From: Chloroflexota bacterium
GTDB taxonomy: Bacteria > Chloroflexota > Limnocylindria > P2-11E > CF-107
Assembly (NCBI GenBank): GCA_005881435.1
Contig: VBHP01000090.1
Location: 1 to 35,184 of the forward strand
Direction: 5' to 3'
DNA: 35,184 nt
In this document: positions 22,168 to 30,772 of the stretch, in pieces
How the letters are laid out: every line of letters begins with the position of its first letter
Position numbering within the stretch: position 1 is the first letter of the stretch
Program-made: the position numbers and the translations under genes
The notes under the pieces: generated by a model
Database searches by the model: none
What the model saw: only the letters and a program-made list of their open reading frames with translations
Told to the model about the DNA's origin: nothing

Positions 22168-24024
22168 CTAATTTACGTCCAGCAGCGCCTCCGCGACTTG
22201 GCCGAAGCGCCGTCCATCGATCGTGACGTCGACAGCAATCCGGGCGCGCCGCACGTTTCCGCCGCGTGGCACGATCGTGGCGCGCACCCGCCGCGTGCCG
22301 CCTGGCGGCAGAGGGACGTCCGCGAGCACCGACGCCGAGCGCCAGCCGCGCGGCAGCACCAGCCGAAGGCGCGCCACGGCCGGCCGCCGGAAGGGGTTCC
22401 GGACCTCGATGCCGACGTCGTGCGGCTCGCCGGCGGTGGCCCTGGAGCGGTAGGGACGGATCCACGCCAGCGCCCCTTCGGCGTCGAGATCGACCTCGTC
22501 TAGCGGCAGCAGCTCGCGATGCAGCCGCGCCAGTTCCCTACCCTTCACCCGAAGCTCCTCCAGGAAGGCGTCGTCCACCCACACCGGGGGCGTGTGCCCG
22601 AAGAGCATCAGGTCGGGATGGAGGCGCGCGTACAGCGCCGACGAATCCACGTAGTCGTCGAGGCGGAACCGATTGCGGTAGACGTAGTTGGAGAGCCGCG
22701 GCGGGCCCCCCTGCTGGTCGCCGACGACCAGCACGCGCTTGCCGTCGACGGCGAAGCTGATCGCGACGGCGTGCAGCGTGTGTCCCGGCAGCTGATACGG
22801 CGTCAGCTCGTACTCCTCACACCGCACCGGCTGCTCCAGCGCCAGGGTGCGGTCGACCCGGATCGGGTCGTACCACATGCAGGGCAGGTCGTAGCGCTCG
22901 GGGTCGCCGAGCGGCTCGGCCACGATCGGCGCGGACCAGATCTCGGTTCCCTCGGTCTCGCGCAGCAGGTTGAATCCGGCGACGTGGTCGTCGTGATAGT
23001 GCGTCGGGATGGCCACGTCGATCTCGGTCACGCCGAAATCGCGTTTCAGCGCCGGAACGGTGTAGAGCCACGGCCGGCGCGAGGCGCGGTCCGAGCCGTC
23101 GGCTGCGCCGAAGGCGAAGTCGTAGCCGAAGTCGAAGAGGAGTGCCTTGCCGCTCTCGGACAGCAGCACGTGGGAGTTCGCGACAGAGGTCCGGTTCGCC
23201 AGCAGATGCGGGGTGAGGGCCTCGTACGGGCGTGCGCGGAGTTCCAGGAGGCGCGGGTTGTGCTCGCGGAGCGTGATCAGCGCCTGCAGCCGGGCGACGG
23301 TCAGGTCGATGGCCGCGATCGGATCGGCGATCGGCTCGCCGTGCGAGGGATAGACCGCGGCGGGCCCGCGGTCGCGGAGGTCCAGCAGCGACAGCACGCT
23401 CCCCGCGAGCCCCTCACCACCGTTGTAGGTCCACTGCGTCGCGGCGAGCGACCACACTTTGCCGGCCGCGTAGATGAGATCGCCGGTGAAGGCGACGCGA
23501 TTGCCGTCGATCTCCGCCAGCAGAGACACCGAACCCGTCGTGTGTCCGGGCGTCGGGAGCACGAAGAAGCGATACGCGCCCGAACGCAGCTCGCGGTACT
23601 CGGGCAGCACGCCGGCGACCTCGACCGACTCCAGCAGGGAGAAACGATCTTCGCGGACGTTGTAGTTGGCCGCGATCTCGCGCGCCTGCCAGTGCGCCTC
23701 GACCTCGCCGAAGAGATCGCTCTCGACTGGCGGCACCCACACCCGCGCTCCGATGGCGTTGGCCCTGGCCAGACCCTGACCCTGGTCGCGATGGTGGTGC
23801 GTCATCACCACGTCGCCGACCTTCGCGATGCCGAGCGACGGAAGCTCCGGGAGCACGTCTCCGTCGCCGAAATCGACCAGCGTCGCGCGCGTTCCGCTTT
23901 TGACGACGTAGACGTTGCAGGTGTCGGCGAACGACCACAGGTTGGTGGAGATGCGACGAAGGCGGCTCGAGACTGGCTGTGCGGCTGGCGCACGGACAAT
24001 GCTGGCTCTGGCCGCTCGACTCAC
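22168..24024 (-). CDS. Tandem metallo-beta-lactamase-fold protein with C-terminal beta domain
   Basis: 618 aa with two MBL folds. Fold 1 (about 25-250) has THHHRDQ at 75-81, where the last His of HxHxDH is Gln, plus PTPGH at 157-161, TGDLIY at 180-185 and SHGEP at 227-231. Fold 2 (about 280-485) has the canonical THYHDDHVAG at 341-350, LPGH at 412-415, GDQQ at 435-438 and FGHTPP at 475-480. Residues ~520-618 form an Ig-like domain (HDVGIEVRNPFRRPAVARL, then LPPGGTRRVRATIVP) resembling NEW3/NPCBM-associated domains of glycosidases. GTG 24024 is preceded immediately by an in-frame TGA, so no earlier start is possible. The reaction is unknown; a sugar lactone or ester substrate is a guess from context. 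Confidence 0.85.
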   Translation of the reverse strand: MSRAARASIVRAPAAQPVSSRLRRISTNLWSFADTCNVYVVKSGTRATLVDFGDGDVLPELPSLGIAKVGDVVMTHHHRDQGQGLARANAIGARVWVPPVESDLFGEVEAHWQAREIAANYNVREDRFSLLESVEVAGVLPEYRELRSGAYRFFVLPTPGHTTGSVSLLAEIDGNRVAFTGDLIYAAGKVWSLAATQWTYNGGEGLAGSVLSLLDLRDRGPAAVYPSHGEPIADPIAAIDLTVARLQALITLREHNPRLLELRARPYEALTPHLLANRTSVANSHVLLSESGKALLFDFGYDFAFGAADGSDRASRRPWLYTVPALKRDFGVTEIDVAIPTHYHDDHVAGFNLLRETEGTEIWSAPIVAEPLGDPERYDLPCMWYDPIRVDRTLALEQPVRCEEYELTPYQLPGHTLHAVAISFAVDGKRVLVVGDQQGGPPRLSNYVYRNRFRLDDYVDSSALYARLHPDLMLFGHTPPVWVDDAFLEELRVKGRELARLHRELLPLDEVDLDAEGALAWIRPYRSRATAGEPHDVGIEVRNPFRRPAVARLRLVLPRGWRSASVLADVPLPPGGTRRVRATIVPRGGNVRRARIAVDVTIDGRRFGQVAEALLDVN

Positions 24025-24029
24025 TCAGG

Positions 24030-24061
24030 CGTCTAACGGCCGGATGCTCGTTTCTTAGACG
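24030..24061. repeat. Inverted repeat between GH35 and MBL genes
   Basis: CGTCTAA (24030-24036) and TTAGACG (24055-24061) are perfect reverse complements separated by 18 bases, in the 50-base gap. This is the AT-richest patch in the area. It could be an operator for the MBL gene or an attenuating hairpin. Confidence 0.35.
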
Positions 24062-24074
24062 GTCTGACGCGCAG

Positions 24075-26102
24075 CTATGTCAGCTCGACGACCGTGCCGT
24101 TCTTGCGACCGAGGCGCAGGTGCAGCTCGTTGCCCGCCGGCGTGCTGGTGGCGCCGGTGCGAAGGTCTCGCGCCTCGATCGCCGCGTCTGCGAGCAAGAC
24201 CGGCTCGTCGAGATCGGCGTCAGTGGTGTTGACCGCGATGAGGAAACGCTTGTCGCCGCGTCGGAACAGCGCGGTCGACACGCCCGGTGTCCGCGCTCGG
24301 CTCGCGATCGGCACGCCGAGCCACTGCTGCACCGCGACCACGAGCTGCGGCGTCGGCGACACGCCGAGCACGACCACGCTGCCCTTGCCTCGTGTCTCGC
24401 GGTACCCGACGACGTGCCGCTCGCCCTTGGTCAGAGTGGCGTGCAGGTGCAGGCCCTCCTGTTGCTGCGGCCAGGGCTCGCACTCCGCGTGCAGCGCCGC
24501 GCCCGGCACGTCGGCGTACGAGGCGAAGGGCGTCGCCGGCAGCGGCAGGCGCCGTTCGCCGAGCAGGACCACGACGCGGCGGAGGTTGCCGGAGCCGAGG
24601 ACGGCGTCCGGCGGCCGGAGCCCAAGCGGATTCGCCGCGCGAAGCTGCTCGTCGAAGCGAGGCAGCCGCTGCACGAAAACAAGCTGTCCGCCGGCCTCGA
24701 CATACGCCGCGAGGCGCTCCGCCGCCGCCCGCGACAGCCACTCGCCACCGGCGTAGAACAGCAGCGGCTTGGCGATCGCGCCGGTCTCCACGTCGCAGCA
24801 CTCGTGGTCGATGTCGGCCTGATGCAGCGCCGTCAGGACCGGGTGGTCCGGATCCAGTTTCGCGCCCTGCTCGACAACGTCGACGGTGACGGCCGTGTCG
24901 GTGATCTTCTCCAGGGACGGCACGTCGATCTCGCGGAAAAGCCGGATGATCTCGCCGAACGCCGGCGCGAGGTCCGGCCGGGCGCGGGCGACGCCGCTGA
25001 TCGGCGTGCCGTACCAGTTGTCGCGTTCGACGAGCATGTACCAGTTCCATCCGGCGATGCCGGCGACGAGCGCCGACAGCGACGACAGCGTGTAGTGGTT
25101 CGCGGTGTGAACGCCGGTCCAGTAATGCCACCCGTGCCAGATGCCGGCGCCGAATTCGGGGATGTAGGGCAGCTTCGAGTAGGTGCGGGTGAAGCGAAGA
25201 CGATCGAGGAAGCGTCGATGCTCTTCGGCGCCGGCGCGGAACTCCTGACTCGGATACAGGTCCGGACCGGCGAGATCGCTCGCCGTCTCCAGTGCGCGCC
25301 AGTCCTGCGCGCCGAAGCCGGAGTAGGCGTTGGCGTAGATCGGGACGTCGACGCCGAGCTGCCGCAGCGTCCTCACCGTCCACGACACGATGTCGGTGGC
25401 GTAGTGCTGCCGGAAACGAATGCCGTCGAGATAGCGCACGCGTTCGCCGCGATCGACGGAGACGGGCTCGAGCACCGCGCCGCGCGCGTCGGCGAAATCG
25501 CGATGTGAGGTACCCCAGGCGCCATTGAGCGCTTCGATCGAGCGGTAACGCTCGCGAAGAAAATCCTGGAACGGCCCGGGCTTGTCGAAGAGACCGAGCT
25601 CTCTGGCGTAGGCCTCGGTCCAGGCGTCGGGCTCGTTGTCGGCTTGGACCATGACGATCGGTCCGCCGTTCGTCGCCAGGAACGGTCGCGCCGCTCGCAG
25701 GACCGCCTCGAGCCAGCCGCGCGCGGCTTCTCGGAACTCGCTCGACGTGCGGTGATATTTCACCACGCGCTCGGGCACGCCGGAGTTGCGCCACTCGCTG
25801 TAGATGTACGGACCCGGTCGCAGGATGATCGCGAGCCGCATGTCCTTCACCAGCTGCAGAAACCCGACGAGGTCGCGCGAGGGATCACTGTCCCCCTTCA
25901 GGTCGAAGCGACCGGCTGCGAGCTCGTGATGGTCCCAGCACGCGTATGACGCGATAATCTCGAGGCCGAGATCCTTCGCGCGCGCCAGTGCGTCGCGCCA
26001 GTAGAGCTTCGGCGTACGCCAGTAATGGATCTCGCCGGAGAGCAGCGCGTACGAGCGCTCCCCCACCCAGATGCGGCGATCACGGATCTGAACGTCGGCT
26101 AT
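24075..26102 (-). CDS. GH35-type beta-galactosidase-like enzyme with apparent ATA start
   Basis: About 675 aa. It matches GH35: LLSGEIHYWR at the barrel start, ILRPGPYIYSEWRNSGVPE, VQADNEPDAW with predicted acid/base Glu (about E157) and YIPEFGAGIW with predicted nucleophile Glu (about E316). A C-terminal beta domain follows. There is no signal peptide. The first in-frame GTG is at 26066. However, the 12 codons above it read ADVQIRDRRIWVGERSY, the expected first beta strand of GH35 proteins, and extend exactly to an ATA overlapping the stop of the upstream GH2 gene (ATAG). No ATG, GTG or TTG lies in that stretch. It probably cleaves beta-galactose or a related terminal residue. If GTG 26066 is used, the first strand is lost. 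Confidence 0.88.
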   Translation of the reverse strand: MADVQIRDRRIWVGERSYALLSGEIHYWRTPKLYWRDALARAKDLGLEIIASYACWDHHELAAGRFDLKGDSDPSRDLVGFLQLVKDMRLAIILRPGPYIYSEWRNSGVPERVVKYHRTSSEFREAARGWLEAVLRAARPFLATNGGPIVMVQADNEPDAWTEAYARELGLFDKPGPFQDFLRERYRSIEALNGAWGTSHRDFADARGAVLEPVSVDRGERVRYLDGIRFRQHYATDIVSWTVRTLRQLGVDVPIYANAYSGFGAQDWRALETASDLAGPDLYPSQEFRAGAEEHRRFLDRLRFTRTYSKLPYIPEFGAGIWHGWHYWTGVHTANHYTLSSLSALVAGIAGWNWYMLVERDNWYGTPISGVARARPDLAPAFGEIIRLFREIDVPSLEKITDTAVTVDVVEQGAKLDPDHPVLTALHQADIDHECCDVETGAIAKPLLFYAGGEWLSRAAAERLAAYVEAGGQLVFVQRLPRFDEQLRAANPLGLRPPDAVLGSGNLRRVVVLLGERRLPLPATPFASYADVPGAALHAECEPWPQQQEGLHLHATLTKGERHVVGYRETRGKGSVVVLGVSPTPQLVVAVQQWLGVPIASRARTPGVSTALFRRGDKRFLIAVNTTDADLDEPVLLADAAIEARDLRTGATSTPAGNELHLRLGRKNGTVVELT

Positions 26103-28609
26103 GGCCGGACGAGCCTACCAGCGAGATCGACGACGACATCGGGCGCGTTCCAAACTCTCGCGCCGAGACGCCGCTCGCGCTCCGGAACATCCCACCACTC
26201 GACGCGGCAGTTCATCTGCTCGCCCGGCAACAGCGAGAGATAGTTCGGTTCGACAAAGAGGAAGCCCGCCGCCCGCGCCGGACGTGCGTCGTACAGCTCG
26301 ATGCCGATGGCCGCGGTTCTGCCGCGATTGCTGACGAGCGCGTCCTCGCCGCTGACACGCACCGCGATCGAGGTCAGCGGTAGCCGCAGCAGCGGCGCCA
26401 GGTCGGTGGTTGGGCTGAAGATGTAGCGCGACGGCGCGAGCAGCAGATCGCCAACGTGCAGCTCGAGGTCGAGAAAGAAGACCTCGTCGATCGCCAACGG
26501 ATGCTCGATCTCCAGCAACCGCGTCGCGGCCGGCGCGGGGATGTCGATCGTGTCGCCGCCGCGGGCGTGGACCGTGCCGAGGGCATCGGTGAGACGCCAC
26601 TCCAGTCGCGCCGCCGTGAGATCGGTCCCAGCGTTGCTGGCCCACGCCACCGCGGTGAAACGGTCGCGACCGCCCCACGCTAGCGTCGGAAAGGACGCCG
26701 ACAGCAGCATCGGCGCGTACGCATGCTGCACCGCGTGGTAGGCCGGCTTCGGTCTTCCGAAATAGTCCACCGCCGAGGTGCACCAGCCGTTGGGATAGGG
26801 CTCGTCGAATTGCCATGGGATCGAGCCGGAGTTGCGCCACTGGCGCCGCCGGTTCGACTCGACCGCATATGCGAGCCCTTGCGCCTGCAAGTACTGGCTG
26901 CAACGACGAAGGGTCTCGAGATCGTCGATCGGCCCGAACAGTGTCCGGAGCAGCGGTTCGTTGATCCACCAGTCGCCGCGATGCGCCCACATCGGGTTCT
27001 GCCGCGTCACCGGCCAACGCTGCTCCCGCGGCAGGGTCGCCTCGATCGCCTCGCGGTTGGTCATTCCTTCGGCGCCGAACTCGGAGTGGAACAGCGAGGT
27101 GCCGGCGTCGTACAGCGCGCTCTGCCCCTCGAGGCCCTGGTGCTCCCAGGGCCCGTGGACGTCGTGCAGCGCGTCTGGATGTGCCGTGATATTCGCCGCC
27201 GAATTCGCGAACGTCGGCCCCGAGGGCGACGAGGGGAACCAGGCCCGATCCGGATCGAGCGACCGGACGACGTCGCGTAACGCCGCCAGCACGGGCGAGC
27301 GATCTTCGGTCAGCGGCGAATCGTTGTCCGCGAGCTCGTTCCCACCACACCACGCCACGAGCGAGGGGTGGTTCCGCTTGCGCGGCACGATCACCTCGGC
27401 TTCGCGGCGCAGCATCTCGACGAACGCGGGGTCGCGCGAGGGCTGGCTCGAGAGACCGGAGGAGGACTGGACGAATTCCTGCCAGACCATGATGCCGGCG
27501 CGGTCGCAGGCCTCGTAGAACGCCTCGCGCTCGATGAGGCCGCCGCCCCAGACGCGAAACAGGTTCACGTGCGCGCGGCGCGCCAGCTCGATCAGTCGCG
27601 CCAGCTGCTGCGGTCGTTCGGGGCCGTAGAGCGCGTCCAGCGGCACCCAGTTCCAGCCGTTCACGTACACGCGCCGTCGATTCACCACGAACACATATGG
27701 ACGGGCCGAACGGTCAGGCGTGTCATTCGCGGCGAGCTCCACCTGGCGAATCCCGAACGTGACGCGACGCTCGTCGGAACCCCCGGCTCGAACGACGCAC
27801 TGGTAGAGCGGTTGCGCGCCGTGGCCATTCGGCCACCACAGCTCGGGTCGATCGATACGCACTCGCGCATCGGCGCCGGCGCCGGAGGTCACGACGACGC
27901 CCTCTCGTTGGATCTCGAGCGCGACGCCGATGTCGGGTCCGTCGAGGGTCGTGCGCACCTCGATGTCCGCGCAGGAGTGGTCCTCCGTGACGATCGGTCG
28001 GACCCACACGTCGGCGACGCGCGTCGGTCCGGTGAATTCGAGCCGCGCATCGTCCCACAACCCCTGATGCACGAGGCGCGGGCAGAAATCCCAGCCGTAA
28101 TTCATGCGAGCCTTGTGCGTGCGGACCCGCTCCGTCCGACCGACCTGTGGCTCCTCTTCCGGCGCCGGCGCGATCGCGACGACAAGCACGTTCTCGCGAT
28201 CGAGGCGCAGGCGGTCCGTCACGTCGAAGATCGCCGGCGTGAACATGCCGCGGTGCGTGCCGATCACTTCGCCGTTGAGAAAGACCTCGGCCTCGTAGTC
28301 GATGCCCTCGAACACCAGCGTCGCGCGGCGTCTCGCCAGTGATGCGTCGACGCGAAAGGTGCGCCGATAGACCCAGGTGCGTTGGGGCACCCACTCGACC
28401 TGCAGCGAATTGCGGTCGTAGTACGGATCGGCGACGGCGCCCGCGCGCGCGAGATCATCGATGACGCTGCCCGGCACTCGCGCCGCATGCCAGATGATGT
28501 TCGCGCTCGGCTCGTCGTCCGTCAGCTTTTTCCAGCGCCATTCGTCCCCGACGAAACCCGCGATGCGCCAGTCCTCGCCGGCGAGCGGCAGCACCGCGCG
28601 CCAGTTCAT
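26099..28609 (-). CDS. GH2 beta-mannosidase-like enzyme
   Basis: 836 aa, cytoplasmic (no signal peptide). Domains in order are sugar-binding beta sandwich (DDLARAGAVADPYYDRNSLQ, WVYRRTFRVD, LNGEVIGTHRGMFTP), immunoglobulin-like domain, TIM barrel, and C-terminal beta domains. The barrel shows FRVWGGGLIEREAFYEACDR, then IMVWQEFVQSSSG, WCGGNELAD with predicted acid/base E425, and SLFHSEFGAEGM with predicted nucleophile E510. The QVEWVPQRTW and WGGG-E-FYEACD patterns favour beta-mannosidase over beta-galactosidase. Its ATG overlaps the MFS stop (ATGA), and its TAG overlaps the ATA of the GH35 gene. With GH35 it could trim beta-linked mannose and galactose from a glycan core. The long upstream open frame over the MFS gene is a shadow. 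Confidence 0.92.
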   Translation of the reverse strand: MNWRAVLPLAGEDWRIAGFVGDEWRWKKLTDDEPSANIIWHAARVPGSVIDDLARAGAVADPYYDRNSLQVEWVPQRTWVYRRTFRVDASLARRRATLVFEGIDYEAEVFLNGEVIGTHRGMFTPAIFDVTDRLRLDRENVLVVAIAPAPEEEPQVGRTERVRTHKARMNYGWDFCPRLVHQGLWDDARLEFTGPTRVADVWVRPIVTEDHSCADIEVRTTLDGPDIGVALEIQREGVVVTSGAGADARVRIDRPELWWPNGHGAQPLYQCVVRAGGSDERRVTFGIRQVELAANDTPDRSARPYVFVVNRRRVYVNGWNWVPLDALYGPERPQQLARLIELARRAHVNLFRVWGGGLIEREAFYEACDRAGIMVWQEFVQSSSGLSSQPSRDPAFVEMLRREAEVIVPRKRNHPSLVAWCGGNELADNDSPLTEDRSPVLAALRDVVRSLDPDRAWFPSSPSGPTFANSAANITAHPDALHDVHGPWEHQGLEGQSALYDAGTSLFHSEFGAEGMTNREAIEATLPREQRWPVTRQNPMWAHRGDWWINEPLLRTLFGPIDDLETLRRCSQYLQAQGLAYAVESNRRRQWRNSGSIPWQFDEPYPNGWCTSAVDYFGRPKPAYHAVQHAYAPMLLSASFPTLAWGGRDRFTAVAWASNAGTDLTAARLEWRLTDALGTVHARGGDTIDIPAPAATRLLEIEHPLAIDEVFFLDLELHVGDLLLAPSRYIFSPTTDLAPLLRLPLTSIAVRVSGEDALVSNRGRTAAIGIELYDARPARAAGFLFVEPNYLSLLPGEQMNCRVEWWDVPERERRLGARVWNAPDVVVDLAGRLVRP

Positions 28610-29823
28610 GCGATGGCGGGCTCGGCGCGTCGGAGCGCGACCCGCCACACCGTCGCCAGCGATGCCGCCAGCAGGACCGCGCTGAAGAGGAATGCCGCGC
28701 CCGGCAGCAGGTACGCGCGCAAATCCGCTACGGCCAGCGCGAATGTCTGCGTGAAGAGCAGCGGGGCGATGACGGCGGCAACGGCATGCAGGCTGCCGAA
28801 TGTGCCCTGCAGCCGGCCCTGCTCCGTCGCGGCTACGTGGCGTGTCGCCAATCCCATGAGCGACGGCGAGACCAGCCCGAAGAAGGACCACACCGGGATC
28901 CCGACCAGGAACAGCGATGTGTTCGGCGCGAGAGCGAAGATCAGCTGCGCCGAGATGCCGACCACGAGACCGACGACCAGCGCGCCGCGCTCACCGAGGC
29001 GTGCGACCGCGCGCCCGACCACCAGGCCCTGAACGACCATCGACGACACGCCGACCAGGGCGAGCGCGAGACCGACCGCGCGTTCATCCCAGGCGAAGCG
29101 GTACTGGGTGTAGAGGACGAAGGTCGCCGGCAGAGAGTCGTGGGCGACGTACGCGAAGAAGGCCGCGAGCGCGAGCGTCGACAGGCCCGGATGCGCACGC
29201 ACGAAGTGGAGTGCACCGATCGGATTCGCCGTCTGGAACTGGAACGCGGCCCGCCGCTCGCGCGGCAGCGACTCCGGAAGGATGAAGAAGCCGTAGGCGA
29301 AGTTCGCGAGGCTCAGCGCCGCGGCGGCCCAGAACGGCGCCCGCAGATCGATCGCTCCCAGTGCGCCACCGACAGCGGGCCCGACGATGAAGCCGACGCC
29401 GAATGCGACACCGAGCATGGCGAATCGTCCGGCGCGCTTCTCCGGCGGCGTCACGTCCGCGATGTAGGCGCCGGCCGCGGAGAAGCTCGATGAGGTGATG
29501 CCGGAGGCGAGTCGACCGATGAACAGCCACGCCAGGTTCGGCGCGAGCGCCATGACGATGTAATCGAGCCCCAGACCGAGATTCGACAGCAGGATCACCG
29601 GTCGACGGCCGAAGCGGTCCGAGAGCGCACCGAGCACCGGCTGGAAGAAGAACTGCATCACCGCCCAGGCCGCGGCGAACACGCCGAAGGCGGAGGCTCC
29701 GGCCGCGGCGTCGCCGCCCTCGAGTCGAACGATCAGCCCGGGGAAGACAGGCACGACGAGTCCGAACGCGAGCATGTCCAGGAGGACCGTGATGAAGACG
29801 AACGCGAAGGCCGCGCGGCTCAT
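28606..29823 (-). CDS. MFS transporter, TetA-like
   Basis: 405 aa, 12 predicted helices. VFITVLLDMLAFGLVVPVFP is the first helix, with the D...G...P pattern of TetA-like antiporters. GALSDRFGRRPVILLSN is motif A after helix 2. IADVTPPEKRAGRFAMLGVAFGVGFIVGP is the motif C-like helix region. ATG 29823 was preferred to 29880, which reaches into the upstream gene. Located seven bases after the MBL gene and overlapping GH2 (ATGA), it is in a sugar-degradation operon, so it may carry a sugar or sugar acid rather than a drug. The TetA likeness is to fold, not proof of substrate. Confidence 0.9.
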   Translation of the reverse strand: MSRAAFAFVFITVLLDMLAFGLVVPVFPGLIVRLEGGDAAAGASAFGVFAAAWAVMQFFFQPVLGALSDRFGRRPVILLSNLGLGLDYIVMALAPNLAWLFIGRLASGITSSSFSAAGAYIADVTPPEKRAGRFAMLGVAFGVGFIVGPAVGGALGAIDLRAPFWAAAALSLANFAYGFFILPESLPRERRAAFQFQTANPIGALHFVRAHPGLSTLALAAFFAYVAHDSLPATFVLYTQYRFAWDERAVGLALALVGVSSMVVQGLVVGRAVARLGERGALVVGLVVGISAQLIFALAPNTSLFLVGIPVWSFFGLVSPSLMGLATRHVAATEQGRLQGTFGSLHAVAAVIAPLLFTQTFALAVADLRAYLLPGAAFLFSAVLLAASLATVWRVALRRAEPAIA

Positions 29824-29830
29824 GCCGAGG

Positions 29831-30562
29831 TCAGGTGCGCAAGTAGAACGGCTTGAACCACGGATTGAAGTACACACCAAACTGCGCGCGCGCGTCGCGA
29901 AGCTTCGCGGTCGCGTCGAGGATCAGCATCGGACGCGAATGTCCGATCGCCAGAGCTGTCGGATCGAGCTCGATGAGCCGATCCAGCGAACGCCGCCAGT
30001 CCTTTGCATCGGAGCCGATGCGCTCGTGGAATCCGCCCCACACCGTATCGCCGGTGATGAGCACGCGCATGTCATCGAGGTCCAGCTGGAACGACGACGA
30101 ACCGGGCGTGTGCCCGGGCGTGTGCACCACACGCAGCTCCATGTCGCCGGCCGGCACGCGAAGGCCGTCGCGCAGCTCGCGGTCGACGCGCAGTTTCGGA
30201 AAAGCGCGGTCATAGAGGAACGCGGAGGTGCGCTCCGGATCGGCCGACTCCACGGCCTCGCGGTCGCCGGCGTGCAGCCAGAGCTCGGCGGCGCTCTCCT
30301 CGCGGAGACGCGCCATTCCCGAGAGATGGTCGAAGTGCCCGTGCGTGACGAGCACGCGGCGGATGTCGTGCGGGGTCACGCCGACGGACAGCAGGTTGCG
30401 CCGCAGCGCGTCGTACCCGTCGAGCGAGCCGCAATCGATGAGCACCGGCTCGCGGCCGGCGATGAGGTACGCATTCGCATCGAAGGGATGGCTGAGGCGA
30501 TCGCCGGACACCGCGTACAGCGGACCCGCGAGCCGGACCGCTCGTTTGCGCGGCACGCGCAC
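29831..30562 (-). CDS. Metallo-beta-lactamase-fold hydrolase
   Basis: About 243 aa single-domain MBL enzyme. It shows VLVTHGHFDHLSGMARL (HxHxDH, full metal-site motif), VVHTPGHTPGSSSF, ITGDTVWGG and AIGHSRP, so both metal sites look intact. Family members include glyoxalase II, lactonases and other hydrolases; the substrate is not predictable. Upstream of the first reasonable GTGs (30562, 30556) there are only non-canonical codons in frame, so the start is uncertain. The frame remains open far upstream over the kinase gene, but that is a shadow. First gene of the leftward MBL-MFS-GH2-GH35 run. Confidence 0.85.
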   Translation of the reverse strand: MRVPRKRAVRLAGPLYAVSGDRLSHPFDANAYLIAGREPVLIDCGSLDGYDALRRNLLSVGVTPHDIRRVLVTHGHFDHLSGMARLREESAAELWLHAGDREAVESADPERTSAFLYDRAFPKLRVDRELRDGLRVPAGDMELRVVHTPGHTPGSSSFQLDLDDMRVLITGDTVWGGFHERIGSDAKDWRRSLDRLIELDPTALAIGHSRPMLILDATAKLRDARAQFGVYFNPWFKPFYLRT

Positions 30563-30772
30563 GACCTTGGCGATCCGGGAGATGAGCCGTGAGTGAGTGA
30601 TCGTGTTGTCTACAGCACCATGGTCCCGCGCGGTGAGAAGCGATGGAAGATTTTCGTTGCGGGCACGTCTTTGTAACGGGACGCTTCCGCCGAGAGGTGC
30701 GCCGGACGGGCATCGGCACGTTCGTTCGCTCTCCGCTCTAACCTGCCGGGCCGGCGTTGGAGAATGCCTCAG
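30563..30772. promoter_or_regulatory. Divergent intergenic region between MBL and FGGY kinase genes
   Basis: About 200 bases, the longest non-coding gap here. An AT-richer patch (GGAAGATTTTCGTTGCGGGC then ACGTCTTTGTAACGGG, 30645-30680) could hold promoters for one or both directions. A short GTGA triple repeat lies near 30590. GGAG ten bases before ATG 30773 serves the kinase. No clear operator palindrome or riboswitch fold was seen. Confidence 0.35.

Noticed and set aside
22519-24036. 505-codon plus-strand frame opposite the double-MBL gene
   Set aside because: Antisense shadow with low-complexity Arg/Val/Glu content; the MBL motifs on the other strand are clear.
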